NCBI GenBank assembly: GCA_031216915.1 | Contig: CM062290.1 | Location: 252,532,581 to 252,596,580, forward strand | Reading direction: 5' to 3' | DNA: 64,000 nucleotides | Source: Pictodentalium vernedei | Lineage: Eukaryota > Mollusca > Scaphopoda > Dentaliida > Dentaliidae | In this document: piece after piece, positions 43,149 to 54,660 of the stretch | Layout: every line of letters starts with the position of its first letter | How positions within the stretch are numbered: the stretch's first letter is position 1 | Translations under genes and position numbers: made by a program | The notes under the pieces: generated by a model | Told to the model about the DNA's origin: nothing | Database searches by the model: none | The model's input: the letters and a program-made list of their open reading frames with translations, nothing else

Positions 43149-43264
43149 CCATAAAAAACTGATATTCTTCAAAGTCCTCCATGATATCGTTCAGGCGTGC
43201 TTTTGCTTTTTCTTCAAACTCTCCAACAATATCGGGCTCATCTTTCTGTAACTTGTCTCTTACT
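43149..43264 (-). CDS. tpt1-like: TCTP-like gene, exon 4
   Basis: On the minus strand, TTTTGTTTTCAG precedes a 116-nt exon that translates as VRDKLQKDEPDIVGEFEEKA then KARLNDIMEDFEEYQFFM. The exon ends with G at 43149, before a GTGGGT donor. In TCTP proteins this exon reads (I/V)(K/R)xKLxxxxPxxVxxFxxxA..I..FxxYQFFxG, which fits throughout. Joined to the exon at 29163, the boundary gives F-EEYQ-FFMGESMN, matching the PROSITE-type TCTP C-terminal signature around YQFFxGE. Both exon edges have one-base overhangs that keep the frame. Codon use and sequence are intact, so it is probably a functional gene. Exon 3 and the start lie at higher coordinates or outside the window. Confidence 0.75.
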
Positions 43265-43890
43265 CTGAAAACAAAACCATCAAATAATCAAATTGAATTG
43301 ATAAAACATCTGTTACACTAACCCAACATTCCTTGGCTTCTCAAATCCATAGAGGTGCAAAAAATAGCACCTCTCAATAGGGTGAGGGTGCTATTTCTTT
43401 AGTCCTGGCTAAGATCTTCTAGTCAATATTTTCTCTCACTTCCAGGAAGAGCCGTTGGAGAAGGTAATGACCCCTGAGGTCCTTGTTAGGACTACTATTT
43501 ATGAAACCAAACAACAGTTATGCTGAGGGATAATCCAAGGTGGCAATCAACAATTTTGTTTTATGTGAAGTCTTGGTGCAAAGTTCTTGGAAGTCACATT
43601 TAAATGTGGTTATGTTTTTAAGGTTATGAGCATCACCCTATTGGTTAGTAGTTCAGTGATTTCCAGTCCACAGGAGTTGGGAGAATGGCTGAACGCTTGA
43701 TGCAATGTGTAGGCCCTTCGCAAGTGTCTTCATGTATATGTGTGTGGCTGGGTTGGAGCAGTTTAGCACTGAGCTTGGAACATTTTTTTTAGTTTTATGA
43801 GCCAGGAGTCATAATTAACAAGAGAAGGCCATGCCCCGGGCATACCCCCATGGTGCATACTGCTTAACAATGACAAGAGAAGAAATGAAC
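43265..43890. other. No gene recognised (TCTP intron 3 side)
   Basis: No further TCTP exon or known element was recognised. A small inverted pair (GAGGTGC..AAAAAATA / GCACCTCTC, about 43352-43376) is present. Confidence 0.45.
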
Positions 43891-43894
43891 CATG

Positions 43895-44620
43895 ATACTG
43901 TGAAAGCCATTCCAATAAACAATCTTCATTACAAATTTCACTGAGAGCCATTAATCCCAAACCAGAGACATGAGGCGAACAGACAAAAAATTGGCTATTT
44001 TACAAGGAAAACAGCAAAATTATTGTCTTTGTTTTACAACAAGGTAATTAAGAAGGCCATAAACACCTGTTACTGAAGTCTAGTGATGATTGGACCATCC
44101 ACGTAAGAGATGAAGAACAAAGACATTATGCCACATGTGGGGGAGGTGATTTGCATGCATTTTCTTTGTTTTACTGCATGGACATCACTCATTTGAAAGC
44201 CTTTCCAATAAACAATATTCAATCCAAATTTCATTGAAATCTGATAATTCAAACCCTACAGAACAAAGACATAATGCCACGTGTGGGGAGGTGATTTGCA
44301 TGTATTTTTTTTTTTTTTGCTTTACTGCAGGGACATGACTCATTTGAAAGCCTTTCCCATAAACAATCTTCACTCCAAATTTCATTGAAATCTGATAACC
44401 CAAACCTGAAATACGAGGCAAACAGCAAATTTTCAAAATTAAAAAGGGGGATAAGTCGAAAAAGTAAAAAGTAAGAAATTTTATTAGCGACTCACTTGAA
44501 AGCCTTTCCTGTAAAAAATCTTTTTTCCAAATTTCATTGAGATCCAATAAGCCAAACTTAAGATACATGCCGAACAGACAGGAAATAGTCTATTTTCGTG
44601 TGTTGAAAGGGTCATAAGCA
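43895..44620. repeat. Tandem array of ~170-190-bp units
   Basis: GAAAGCCTTTCC.ATAAACAAT.TTCA.TCCAAATTTCATTGA..ATC..ATAA..CAAAC recurs near 43903, 44196, 44347 and 44500. Two of the units also carry CATGTGGGG.GAGGTGATTTGCATG (44135 and 44281). It is non-coding. Confidence 0.7.
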
Positions 44621-44944
44621 AAACGGCTGATGCAACTTTTTTTTTTCTTTTTTTTTTATTTACAGTTTTCACAGTAAATTACATTAACACACATATATAT
44701 AATGACAAAACAAAAATACAATGTGTAAAGAATGAGTTCTTCCGATCTAAATTCGACATAATAATAATAATAACACTTTGGCCAGCCGCTGATTTGTCGC
44801 GGTTCTCGGACGAGAAGGCCTTGGTTACCCCTGTACTCCCAACTGCCTCCCTATTCCCATGCTTCTCTTCTCCTCCCAACACTCGTATACGAACTGCTTG
44901 ATGACATCCTTGCCCCATTCTTCCCAATCTCTCCGATTAGCATA

Positions 44945-47900
44945 TTAACCCCCTAACCACATGTCCTTCATTCTCCCAGCCCACTTCCCCATTATACTCC
45001 CAGTGAATCTTATTCTTTTAGACTGGTACTTTGGGCATTCTAGAAGAAAGTGTTCCAGGGTCTCCACCATGCCCAAATTACACGTCTGGCACTCCCTTTC
45101 ACTGTCCTTCCCAATTTTTTCCCTCAGCTCCAGGGATCGCGACCTCATCTTGAACAGCAGTGACCCCCCCCTCCCAAAGGTGCCATCAAGGTACTCTTCA
45201 AAGCCTGGTTTCTCTTTATCACGCAGGCCACCCAAAGACCTCTTTGATTTGACCCCATCTCGCCAATTACGGTTACAATCCTCCATGACCCTTTATCTGA
45301 CGATTTTTTTACTCTGGTTGGCCCCAACGTCCAGGTCCAAGATCTCCACTGAGTAGTTCTCTACTAGCTCCCTCACTTGGGCCATCCATCCCGTCTTTAT
45401 ATTTGAGTTGAAAATTCTCAGGAACATTACTTTACACCATCGGCTGTCTGGGAGATTTACCAAATAATTAAGATAACCGAGTTTCAACAGGTCTATCCTG
45501 TCCTTGATCCCCATCCACCCAAGCTCACCCCTGATTGCTTCTAGCGCAGCGGCATTACTCGATCCCGCTATCCATCGGCCTGCATCGTTCTGCGGGATTT
45601 CCAAACTCTTTACGGCCGTCTGGTTTAGGGGTACCACTTCCGTACCGTATGTGATACTTGGCAGATCCACCATTTCCCAAATGGTTTTCCCCACGAAAAC
45701 CTTATTGAAACTGTTGCTCCCTATAAGTTTCATTTGGTTAAGGATTCGCTTCCCCTTCAGAATCAATTTATTTGTGTGGTTTCGGTAGATGCCTCTTCCT
45801 GTAATGTTTATATTTACCCCCAAATACTCGTAATCACCTGTCTCCCCTACACTGAGAAGTTTGCTTTACCTTCCGGAATGCAGAACTCACCCACTCTCCA
45901 CCTGCGAGTGGGGTCCACTTTGCGGCCCACAGGTATAACTTTGCTCTTGCTTTCATTAAATTCGAGTCTCCATTTGCTCCCATATTTCCCAACAATTCCC
46001 AGCATTTTAGTTAGCCCCTCTTCGCTTTCTGACACTAGCACCATATCTTCTGCAAAAAATAGCCCTGGGATCTTAAAGTCCCCAACTGCTACCCCCTCCT
46101 CGCTATGCAGGAGTTCATCTCCTAAATCTTTGATATACAATGCAAACAGGATTGGCGAAAGGATACACCCCTGTTTTAGGCATATCTCCATAGGCATACG
46201 TTTTGTTGTAATGTTTCCCAGGCTAAGTTCACTCTGTACGTCTTTATATAATGCTTTCATAATTCCAACAATCTCGCCTCCTAAGCCCAGAGCCTCCAGC
46301 TTGCGCCACATACCCTCCCACCCTCCATACTCTATCGTATGCCTTTTTGACATCCAAAAAGGCCATAAACAGCTTTTTCCTTTTTGCTTTCGCGGATTCG
46401 ATCATTTGGGATAGCGTGAAAAGATGGTCAGTAACTCGCCTTCCCTTCCTGAAGCCATTCTGGATTTCTCCCAAAAACCCTTCTCTTCAATCACCTCCTC
46501 TAGTCTCCCAAACAGGACTTTACAGAAAACCTTTCCAATGTTGTAACTGACAGAGATCCCTCGATAGTTATCCAAAACGTCTTTTCCCCCTTTTTGTGAA
46601 TAAATGTCACTTTGCTTTCTCTCCACTCCTTCGGGACCTCTTGATTTTCTATGGCTAGATTGAATAGGGCAGTTAGGCTTTCCACGAGTTCCTCTCCCCC
46701 TTTTTTGATAAACTCGTTTGGAATTTCAGCCACTCCTCCCGCTTTTCCATCACTTAATTTTGAGATCACATTTCGCATCTCCACCGTTTTAATTTCGCAG
46801 CACACGAAGTTCGATAGGTTTTCCTCGACCTGATTCGGACACTCGGGTGGGCTCCCCATGCCCCATCGCTTATCGTTTACCTTTTCCCAGTGCTTGACTA
46901 GTTCTAATGCGACTTGATCTTGCTCGTCTGTAACTCTGCCATCTACTTTAATACTCTGTGGGTTACTTCCTTTGTTATGTTTATTCACCCATTTCCAAAA
47001 TACGTTCGAACTCGACCCCCCTGTCGTTCTTGTCGTCCTAATAAGACTGCTATTTCGCACTCTCCGATTATCGTCTTTAATCTTATTTACTTTATTTCGT
47101 GCTTGTTGGTATTCTTCCTTTGCTACTATGGCCTCATTGCTTTCCGCCCCCTTAAGTTTTCTACTTCTTCTGTATGCAGCACATTTAGCTTTTCTTCCCT
47201 TTGTGGCCCTTTTCAGTTCTTCATTCACTCTGTACCCAAGTTCCCGTGTTGGCACCCTGATCTTTCCTACACTTTCCTTCCCTGCCTCCACTAGGATCGA
47301 AACTATGGCGTCCGCCATCTTCTGGACACTGCCCCCTTGGGTACGGTTGCAAGCTTTGGTTTCAGTTTTTCATTGAACTTCGCCCAGTCAGCTTCCTTTT
47401 TGAGTCCCCAAATCTCTTTAAAGCTTCCTTTGCTTTTTATTAGATTTTTGGCCCTGATCGTCACTGTAATCAAGTTGTGATCAATATCCACCTCCATTTT
47501 ACCATCATCATCCACTTCTACCCCTATCACCTCCCTCTATCACCTCCCTCCAAAAATTAATATCTGTGAGAATGTAGTCGATTATTGTCCATTTCCCCTT
47601 ACACCTCGCGTCCCTGGTCAGAATCTTCAGACCGAGCTCGTTTGTGAAGTTCAACAGCTTCCTTCCATTCCTGTTGACTTTCTTGTCCCCACCCTCTATG
47701 CCTTCTTCCTTGTCACCTATGTGGCCATTAAAGTCACCCATCAGAATTATACCGAGCCCCTTGTTTTGTAGCTCTGTGATAGTGGCCCTTAGTGTTGAGT
47801 ATATCGAGTCATTCCACTCGGGTTTGCTTCCCTCCACCGCACAGTACATAACCCCAATGGCAATATACTTTTGTTTCTGAGATTGATCCTTACCCATCCA

Positions 47901-48298
47901 TTTTCTTTCGATACATCAGCCGAGGTGCTGACCTCTTCCAGGTTTGTGATCAGCGACGGTTTTAAATCCTCTTTAATGTACATGCCTACCCCTCCCCCTT
48001 TTTTCTCGCCTTCCGCTCGCCCTACACCTATCCACACGCACCCCCTTACTTGGCCTACCCGTTCCTAGTGTCTTATCCACGTTTCACTTAGGCCCATGAC
48101 GTCAAACTCCTCTGACTCGATCAATGTAGCAATTTCAATTACTTTCCGATGGAGACCCTGAATGTTGCTATACCCCACTTTCAGGGTATCACGATTCATT
48201 GGCTTCCGCCTACTGGGCCCATTATTATCTAGTCCCTGTATGGTTCTATATCCTATTTTGTGTACCTGTGCTTTCCTTGGGACGCTATGCCTATTCAA
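44945..48298 (-). pseudogene. LINE-S ORF2: AP endonuclease and reverse transcriptase
   Basis: Endonuclease blocks are LKVGYSNIQGLHRKV, VMGLSETWI (about 48150-48080), GVGMYIKEDL and IILMGDFNGHIGD (about 47740), with IDYILTD (47570). Then come a Lys/Arg-rich linker, AGGVAEIPNEFIKK and KEWRESKVTFIHKKG (about 46630). RT continues NYRGISVSYNIGKVF, GEIQNGFRKGRR, LFMAFLDVKKAYDRVWR (motif A), LKQGCILSPILFALYIKDL (motif B) and FFAEDMVLVSE (motif C, about 46060). Motif C has Glu in place of the first Asp of FADD. The C-terminus has ITYGTEVVPLN, IRGELGWMGIKDRIDL and CQTCNLGMVETLEHFLLECP. At least six frame breaks occur, so it is inactive. Confidence 0.85.
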
Positions 48299-48407
48299 GT
48301 GGATTTTTGGTCCCTTTTCCTTATCCCCCTTATCCCATTTTTTACAAATATGGTTCGTAACACATTTCCTGTGTTCATTGCCCCCTTCTCTGTTCCCCCT
48401 CCCCTCC

Positions 48408-49763
48408 CTATACCAAAAAAGGCTCCACCACCTGCAACATATTTCTACCTAAAACCTCTGTACCCCTTGGGCTAAGATGGAGGCCATCCCTTCCATATAG
48501 GTCCTTTCTGTCCCAAAATAATCCCCAATTGTCTATAAAGGGTATCCCAAGTTCCTTACAATACTCCCCCAATTCCTCATTGGCTCCAATGATCCGCGAA
48601 TTACGCTCGTCCCCACCACCTAGTACTGGGAGACGCCCCGAAACCACTACCTGTGTATTCTTGGCATTCAATTGAGTTATTAAGTCCTTGTAAGTCTCAA
48701 TAAGCTGAACTGATTTTCTCTCCCTGATGTTGTTGGTCCCCACGTGTACAACAACCACTGGGTCTGGGCCTGACCTCTTTACTAATCCACCCACTCTGTC
48801 CCTTAGGTCCTTCACCCTAGCCCCCGGAAAGCACAAATTGGTCCTGTTGACACTGTCGGGCCCACAAACCACCCTATCTAACCCCCGCACTATACTACTC
48901 CCTACAACCACCAACTGCCTCTTTCCTGTCCTTCTACCCCTGTTACCACCTCTGTTCCCACTGGACCGGCTCGCAGTCTTGCACTCCGCCACACTAACAC
49001 CCAAGCCTACCTCTACCTCTTCAGACCCCACCTGCTTCTCAGAATTCTCGAAATTACCTAACACACTGAATCTATTTTGGACACTGCACTTCACTTTTTG
49101 CCCACTCCCACTACAAGCCTCCCTGTCCTCATTTACCACCTTCCTAACCTTCCCTCTGGCTCCTGCTCTGACAGACGCCACATGGTCATCGCTATCTCCC
49201 TCGCTATCCGATTCTAAACGAATACGCCTTTTGCCCCCCCCCCCCCCCCCCCCCCGACTCACACTACTAGCCTGGGGATTTGACACTCTTGCCTCTACTT
49301 CTCCCCTACTCTCAACCCGACGCACCTTCCTATTCACAAAAGACCCACTATTCACGTCAAAAGTCCGCTTCCTGCTACTCACCACCTTCCACTCCCCCCC
49401 CCCCCCCCCCCCCCATCGAATGCCACCCTAACTGGGGTAACACCAGACATTCCTACCTTCCCCAGTTTCCCCCTCACCTCCTTCACCTCTTCCTCCAACT
49501 TTACATAGGCCTCTAACAGCTGCATTAACTCTCGCAGATAGCGCACATCCCCAACTCCCCCAGCCCACGCCCATCCACATACACCATATCATAGTGCTTA
49601 CACACCACCGACCGCTGGCCGTCCGTTGATAACTCACCAGCCCCCCCCCCCCCCCCCTGTGCTGGCCTCGACCACTGCCCACCTGTACACCTATACTAAC
49701 CGTCTCTACGCTGCTTGTCTGAACCTCCCGTGTCAAGAAACACTTACCGTCCATAGCAACCAT
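48408..49763 (-). pseudogene. LINE-S ORF1: SGNH/GDSL esterase-type protein
   Basis: The probable start MVAMDGKCFLTREVQTSSVE is at 49763. After breaks in poly-G tracts, a coiled-coil-like piece (YLRELMQLLEAYVKLEEEVK, about 49540-49460) precedes a 325-codon open frame (49385-48408). That frame holds a basic, Ser-rich region and then an SGNH hydrolase domain: VVVGSSIVRGLDR (nucleophile block), NLCFPGARVKDLRDRV (Gly block), VVVVHVGTNNI (GxN block) and DGLHLSPRGTEVLGRNML (DxxH block). All four family blocks are present with plausible catalytic Ser, Asp and His. ORF1 proteins with esterase domains are known from CR1/L2-type LINEs and bind RNA or lipid. The stop is at the end of VVEPFLV. Confidence 0.85.
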
Positions 49764-49900
49764 AGCCAAAATTACAAAGAGAAACTTAAAATTTGAGAAA
49801 GCGGTCGAAAACGTAAACAAAACAAAACACCGAAAATGACCCGCACGAAGATAGGGAACACGCCACTAAAATCCGACAGAGAAACTAAAAACTAAACTAA

Positions 49901-50683
49901 ACTAAACACTAATATAACTATCTCTTATTACAAATCACATCTATACAACACTAAAACAATATACCTATCAACATAAACACCTGAAAGAAAAGTATGAAAT
50001 TATTAAAGCTAACTTTTGACAACTGAAATGGCTATACTCCCTGTTGGTTTCCGAGATGGACATGCCGGTGACATAGGCTTGTGTGTAGAAGACATTTAGA
50101 TTAAACTAATTATTTTAGATATTGTCTACCACCTCAGTTTGATTTTGTTTGCCTTGCCAAACGAGTATAAATAGAGTGAGTATATCTCGATAGCTCTGTA
50201 ATTCTTTAAAACTTCTGTATACGCGGTGTAGTTCGGTAGCCGGTTTTCAAGACTACATGCATATATATATATTTTAAAAAATTGTAAACAAGTATACAGT
50301 ATGTCGGATAACTGAGCTTCTGTTTACATTCCAAATATTACTTCCTTGGGACTGACCTGAACATTTGAATTACAAACAATATTAACCTTTTCTATGAGTT
50401 AAAGTAAAACTGTTTTTGAATGTGAACAATCGTAAAAGAGATGTGTTATTGATTCTTTTAAGTTAAAGCTGATGATGCAACTTAAAGACCTCATGATAGA
50501 GAATATCTGTATGAAATGTCACCGAAATCTGAGAAGTAATGTTGAAGGTATAACGTGGGCAGACATCTGAGTGCAGACGGACAGGTGTACGGACGGATGT
50601 GCAGATGGACAGGCATACGGACGGATGCACGAACAGGCAGGCGCAATCCAGTATACCCCACTTTTTGCCACTTTTTTTAAACA
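49901..50683. other. No gene recognised; GGACGG-type repeat tail
   Basis: 49990-50460 is AT-rich and non-coding. 50480-50660 is a dispersed-repeat tail (AATATCTGTATGAAATGTCA.. then GACGGACAGGTGTACGGACG). Confidence 0.45.
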
Positions 50684-53600
50684 AGAGGCCCCAAGGGGCC
50701 TTAATCGCTCACCTGCTAAAGTGGTTCAGAGAAGTACTTGGTCTCACATTCAGTTAGACATGGTTCATCAACACTACAAAGGCATGAAGACATGAGAGGC
50801 AAATTTTAGGGAACCAGAAGACACTGTTGGACGATGCATAATGTGCTCGCACTTCCAGAAATTATAAAACATTATTCATGTTCGAACTGAACTTTACGGC
50901 CAGCTTTTCAATTTTAGTTAATTATACTTATTGAAAAGGCATGTAAGTGTAAAGAATGTATTTTTGGTTACAATGAATTAGAGAATGTTAATGAGTTATG
51001 AGCTAGAGTTGATGAGTGGAGCGAAATTCGAACTTGATCTGTAAGTATCCATAACAAAGCTATATATAAAACATTTCCTCAACATGTCAATGCAAAACAA
51101 AAAAAAGTCTGGAAAATGGTAACTGAGTTCACTGAAATATGAACCCTGGGACTTGGCTTTAACAAATTTGAATCTCACCTCCCTAACGATACAGTATACC
51201 AAATATCAAAAGATTGCTACTGTTGGGTGTGAAGAAGACGATTTTTTAAAGAATGTGCCTCATATTGAACTAAGTTACACTTCGGTCTCCCACAGGGAGC
51301 CCAAATATGGACTCGGAGACTTGAACAAACTTGAATCAGACCTCCCTAAGGATGCTGTATCCCAAATATCAACACATTCCAACTGCTGGATCTGAACAAG
51401 AGGATATTTAAAGAAAGTTCCACATATTGAACTAAGTTATAAACTTGAATCACACCTCCCAAGGATGCTGCATATCAATTATTAAATGATTCTGATTGGT
51501 TGATGTGAAGAAGATTTATAAAGAATATTCCTCATACTGCACTGATTTAAACATTTGGGCTCCCAAAGAGAGCCCAAGCATGGATCCAGGGATATGATTT
51601 CAACAAACGTGTGAAACAAACTTCCAAAGATGTTATATGTAAAATTTGAAAGCTTTTGGAGCAGTGTTTTGGGAGAAGAGTCTTAAATGTTTTCCCCATT
51701 ACCCACAGTGTTAAAAAAATGCTGAATGTCCAGAAAAGGTACCCTATGACAAAACAGATTGCATTTTTTTGGACCATTCCATTCTGTTGGTCCTAAGAAA
51801 GCTTCACACCAAATAAGAATTCTCAGTGTCGTGCAGTTTTGGAGATATGGGCGTTGATTTTTTTTTCTATTTTTAGTTCCTGTGGTTCCTACAGGGCATT
51901 TTGAAAAAATGGGCATAAATCAAGTACTTATGACCCATTAAAACTTCAAATCAAATTTGGTTCAAATCGGCCTCTCGGTTTGCAAAATAGAAATTTTGGG
52001 CGGGGCAAAAATTCTTGCCTCTCCCGTAACGACAAATATTGCCCCTTGAACAAACTAGAGTCTACAACTCAAAAGGAGGCTGTATAGCAAATACCAAGTC
52101 TCTGCTACAGCTGGTTCATGAGAAGACTTTTTATGCCAGAGGTTCAAGTGAGCCTAAAACGCTCACCTGGCTCAAATTGTCAAAAGAGATGAGTGTATCA
52201 GTAAGTGATCAGCAACAAGAGTTGTGGGATTCGAACCGAGGCCCTCTCGGCTTGCAGCCGGCACCTCTACCAACTAAGCCACCGCGCCCCAGCAGCAAGA
52301 GAATTTTTTTGATTTGCTATGCCACAACCAAAGGCAACTTTTTTGGCCCTTCATTTCTGCTGGTCCCAGGAAAGCTTCCTAGCAAGCTCTGTTCTGTGAA
52401 GTATTGAAAAACAACAACCGAATGAAATTTTTGTTTTGTTTTCAACTGCTGTGGTTCTCTCTTGCCCCTCCCCACTAAAACAACCCCCCCCCCCCCCAAA
52501 AAAAAACAAGCGTCTCGATTTGAACAAACTTAAATTGGACACCCCTAGAGATGTTACATACCAAATATGAAAGGATTCTCACTGGTAGCCCTGAAAAAGA
52601 AGAATGTTCAAGAAATTTTCTAATATTGCAGTAAGTTAAACATTGCGCTTCAATAAAAAAAAAACCCAAATATTAACCCAGGGACCTGATTTGAACAACC
52701 TTCAATCAAACCCTCCCAGAGGTGTTGTACTTCAAATATCAAAAGAATCTGACTGCTGGATCTGAAGGAGATGATTTTAAACGATAATTCCCCATACTGC
52801 ACTAAGTAAATATTTGGGCTCCCTTGGAGAACCCAAATATTAACCGATGAACTAGATTTGAACAAATTTGAACCTTACACCTCCAGAGATGTCACGTACT
52901 AAATATGAAAGGATTCTCAAGAGTGGGGCTGAAAAAGATTTTTTAAGAAATTTTCTCATATTGCACGAAGTTAAAATTTGGCTCCCATAATGAGCCCAAA
53001 TGTACATCCAGGGATCCCATTTGAACAAACTTGAATCTAACCGCCCTAAAGATGCTGCATACCATTATCAAAAGAATCTGACTGGTGGATCTGAAGATTT
53101 TTAAAGAATATCCCCAAATTGCACCAAGTTAATAATCGGGCTCCCATAGGGAGCCCAAATATTAACCCAAGGACTCGGTTTGAACAAATACAAATTTTAC
53201 ACCTCTAAAGATGTCACATACCAAATATGAAAGGATTCTCACTTGTGGGTCTGAAAAAGAAGATTTTTTAAGAAATTTTCTCATATTGCACTAAGTTAAA
53301 ATTTGGGCTCCAATAAAGAGCCCAAATATTCATCCAGGGATCCCATTTGAACAAACTTGAATCTAACCCTCCTAGATATGCTGCATGCCAAATATAAAAA
53401 GAATCTGACTGGTGGATCTGAAAAAGAAGATTTTTAAAGATTATTCCCCATATTGCACCAAGTTAATATTCGAGCTCCCATAGGAAGCCCGAATATTAAC
53501 CCAGGGATTTAATTTAAACAAACTGCAATCTGACCCCGTAGAAATGTTGTGCACCAAGTATCAGAAGGATCTGACTGTTTTATCTGAAGAAGATTTTTAA

Positions 53601-54440
53601 AGCTAATTCCCCATATCACCTTAAGTTAATTATTTGGGCTCCTGTGTTGAGCCCAAATATGAACCGAGGGTCTTGATTCCAACACACTTGTATTTGACTG
53701 TCCTTTGGATGCTGTATACCAAATATCAAAATATTTTGATAAGCGGTTCTGAAAAAAATTTTTTTAACAATTTTTGCAAATATGCCGACTCAGCATTTTT
53801 TCAAACGCCCCTACAGAACACTCTGACACAACGGATGGCCATTTTTTTAAAATCCATTCTACTGGTCAAAAGGATGCTTCATACCAAATAACAGTTCTCT
53901 GTTCCGTGTAGTTTGGGAAATATAGACATTTGAATTTTTTTCTATTTTTAGCCCCTGGGGTACCCACTGGGCTACGAAAAGAAAAAAAAATTCGGGCATC
54001 AATCAAGTACTTTCGACCCGCTTATACTACATGCCACATTTGGTTCAAATCAACCCATCGATTCTTGAAATAGAAATTTTGGGCGGAGCCCAAAATGGTT
54101 ATGTACCCACAGAGAGCCCAAATATTTATCCACCAACTTCCCTTGAACAAACTTTAATCTCCAACACCAAAGAGTGTTCCATACCACATATCAAGGCAAT
54201 CTTTCTGGTGGTTCCTGAGAAGAAGATTTTTAGGCTTTGGCATCATTGACCAGAGACCGAAGAAGGCAGCCGCTTCATTTGAACAAAATAGAAAGGGTAT
54301 ACTCCAGGGATGGTTTGTGCAATATATGTTTGAATTTGTCTGAATGGCTGTGAAGAAGAAGCCAAGTTGCAAAAGGTAACGGACGACGGATGCCAAGTGA
54401 TGGCAATACCTCACACTGACTTGCAGTCAGGCGAGCTAAA
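50684..54440. mobile_element. Array element 2: 164-bp-period tandem repeat element
   Basis: The left edge AACAAGAGGCCCCAAGGGGC followed by CTTAATCGCTCACCTG leads into non-repeat sequence. About 14 tandem monomers (51120-54200) of the same 164-bp family as array element 1 follow. Landmarks such as CCTCC.TAAAGATGCTGCAT lie at 53046, 53206, 53374, 53537 and 53703, giving spacings of 160-168 bp. The right edge is TCACACTGACTTGCAGTCAG followed by GCGAGCTAAAAA at 54405-54440. A SINE head fragment is nested at 52212-52292, and a poly-C run lies near 52485-52497. No protein is encoded. Confidence 0.75.
52212..52292 (-). mobile_element. SINE head fragment (copy F)
   Basis: Only the tRNA-like 5' part of the SINE family is present on the minus strand: GGGGCGCGGTGGCTTAGTTG (A box) to CCTCGGTTCGAATCCCAC (B box). 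The body and tail are missing. Confidence 0.8.
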
Positions 54441-54660
54441 AATTGGCGCATTTTGGCCCCACCCCCTCCTCAATATGAGCAGAAACCCAATTTGAAGAAA
54501 AACCCAAATGCCCATATATAACCACTACTCTTGTGAAATTTCGTTAAAATGTGGCCAGTGGTTTGGGAGAAAAAGAGCCAAACACCATCTTCACGACGGA
54601 CGAAAAGTGATCAGAATAGCTCACCCTGACTTTCAGTCAAGTGAGATAAAAAGGATCAAT
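54441..54660. repeat. Short repeat ending in the terminal palindrome
   Basis: 54495-54651 is a close copy of 30325-30480 (AAACCCAAATGCCC.TATATA, GTGGCCAGTGGTTTGGGAGA, GATCAGAATAGCTCACCCTG). It ends ACTTTCAGTCAAGTGAGATA. It abuts array element 2, so two palindrome ends lie ~210 bp apart. Confidence 0.75.

Larger units (their letters stand above)
44757..49900 (-). mobile_element. LINE-S: near full-length LINE with SGNH-esterase ORF1, decayed
   Basis: Minus strand: ORF1 (49763 to 48408) is followed by ORF2 (48298 to 44945, endonuclease, RT and C-terminal Cys/His domain). A short 3' UTR follows, ending GCGACAAATCAGCGGCTGGC, CAAAGTG and (TTA)n at 44757-44775. A 3'-end relative lies at 36565-37345. 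Frameshifts often coincide with C/G homopolymers (about 49235-49255, 49397-49414 and 49641-49658). The 5' boundary is uncertain (49840-49990). The clade is not assigned. Confidence 0.9.

Noticed and set aside
43424-43462. Plus-strand micro-exon (TTCTCTCACTTCCAG..GAGAAGGTAATG)
   Set aside because: Good-looking acceptor and donor but only ~18 nt between, with no neighbouring coding exons on that strand.
48727-49431. 234-codon plus-strand Pro/Ser/Thr-rich frame
   Set aside because: Antisense of the SGNH-type ORF1 of LINE-S, which has all four family blocks on the minus strand.
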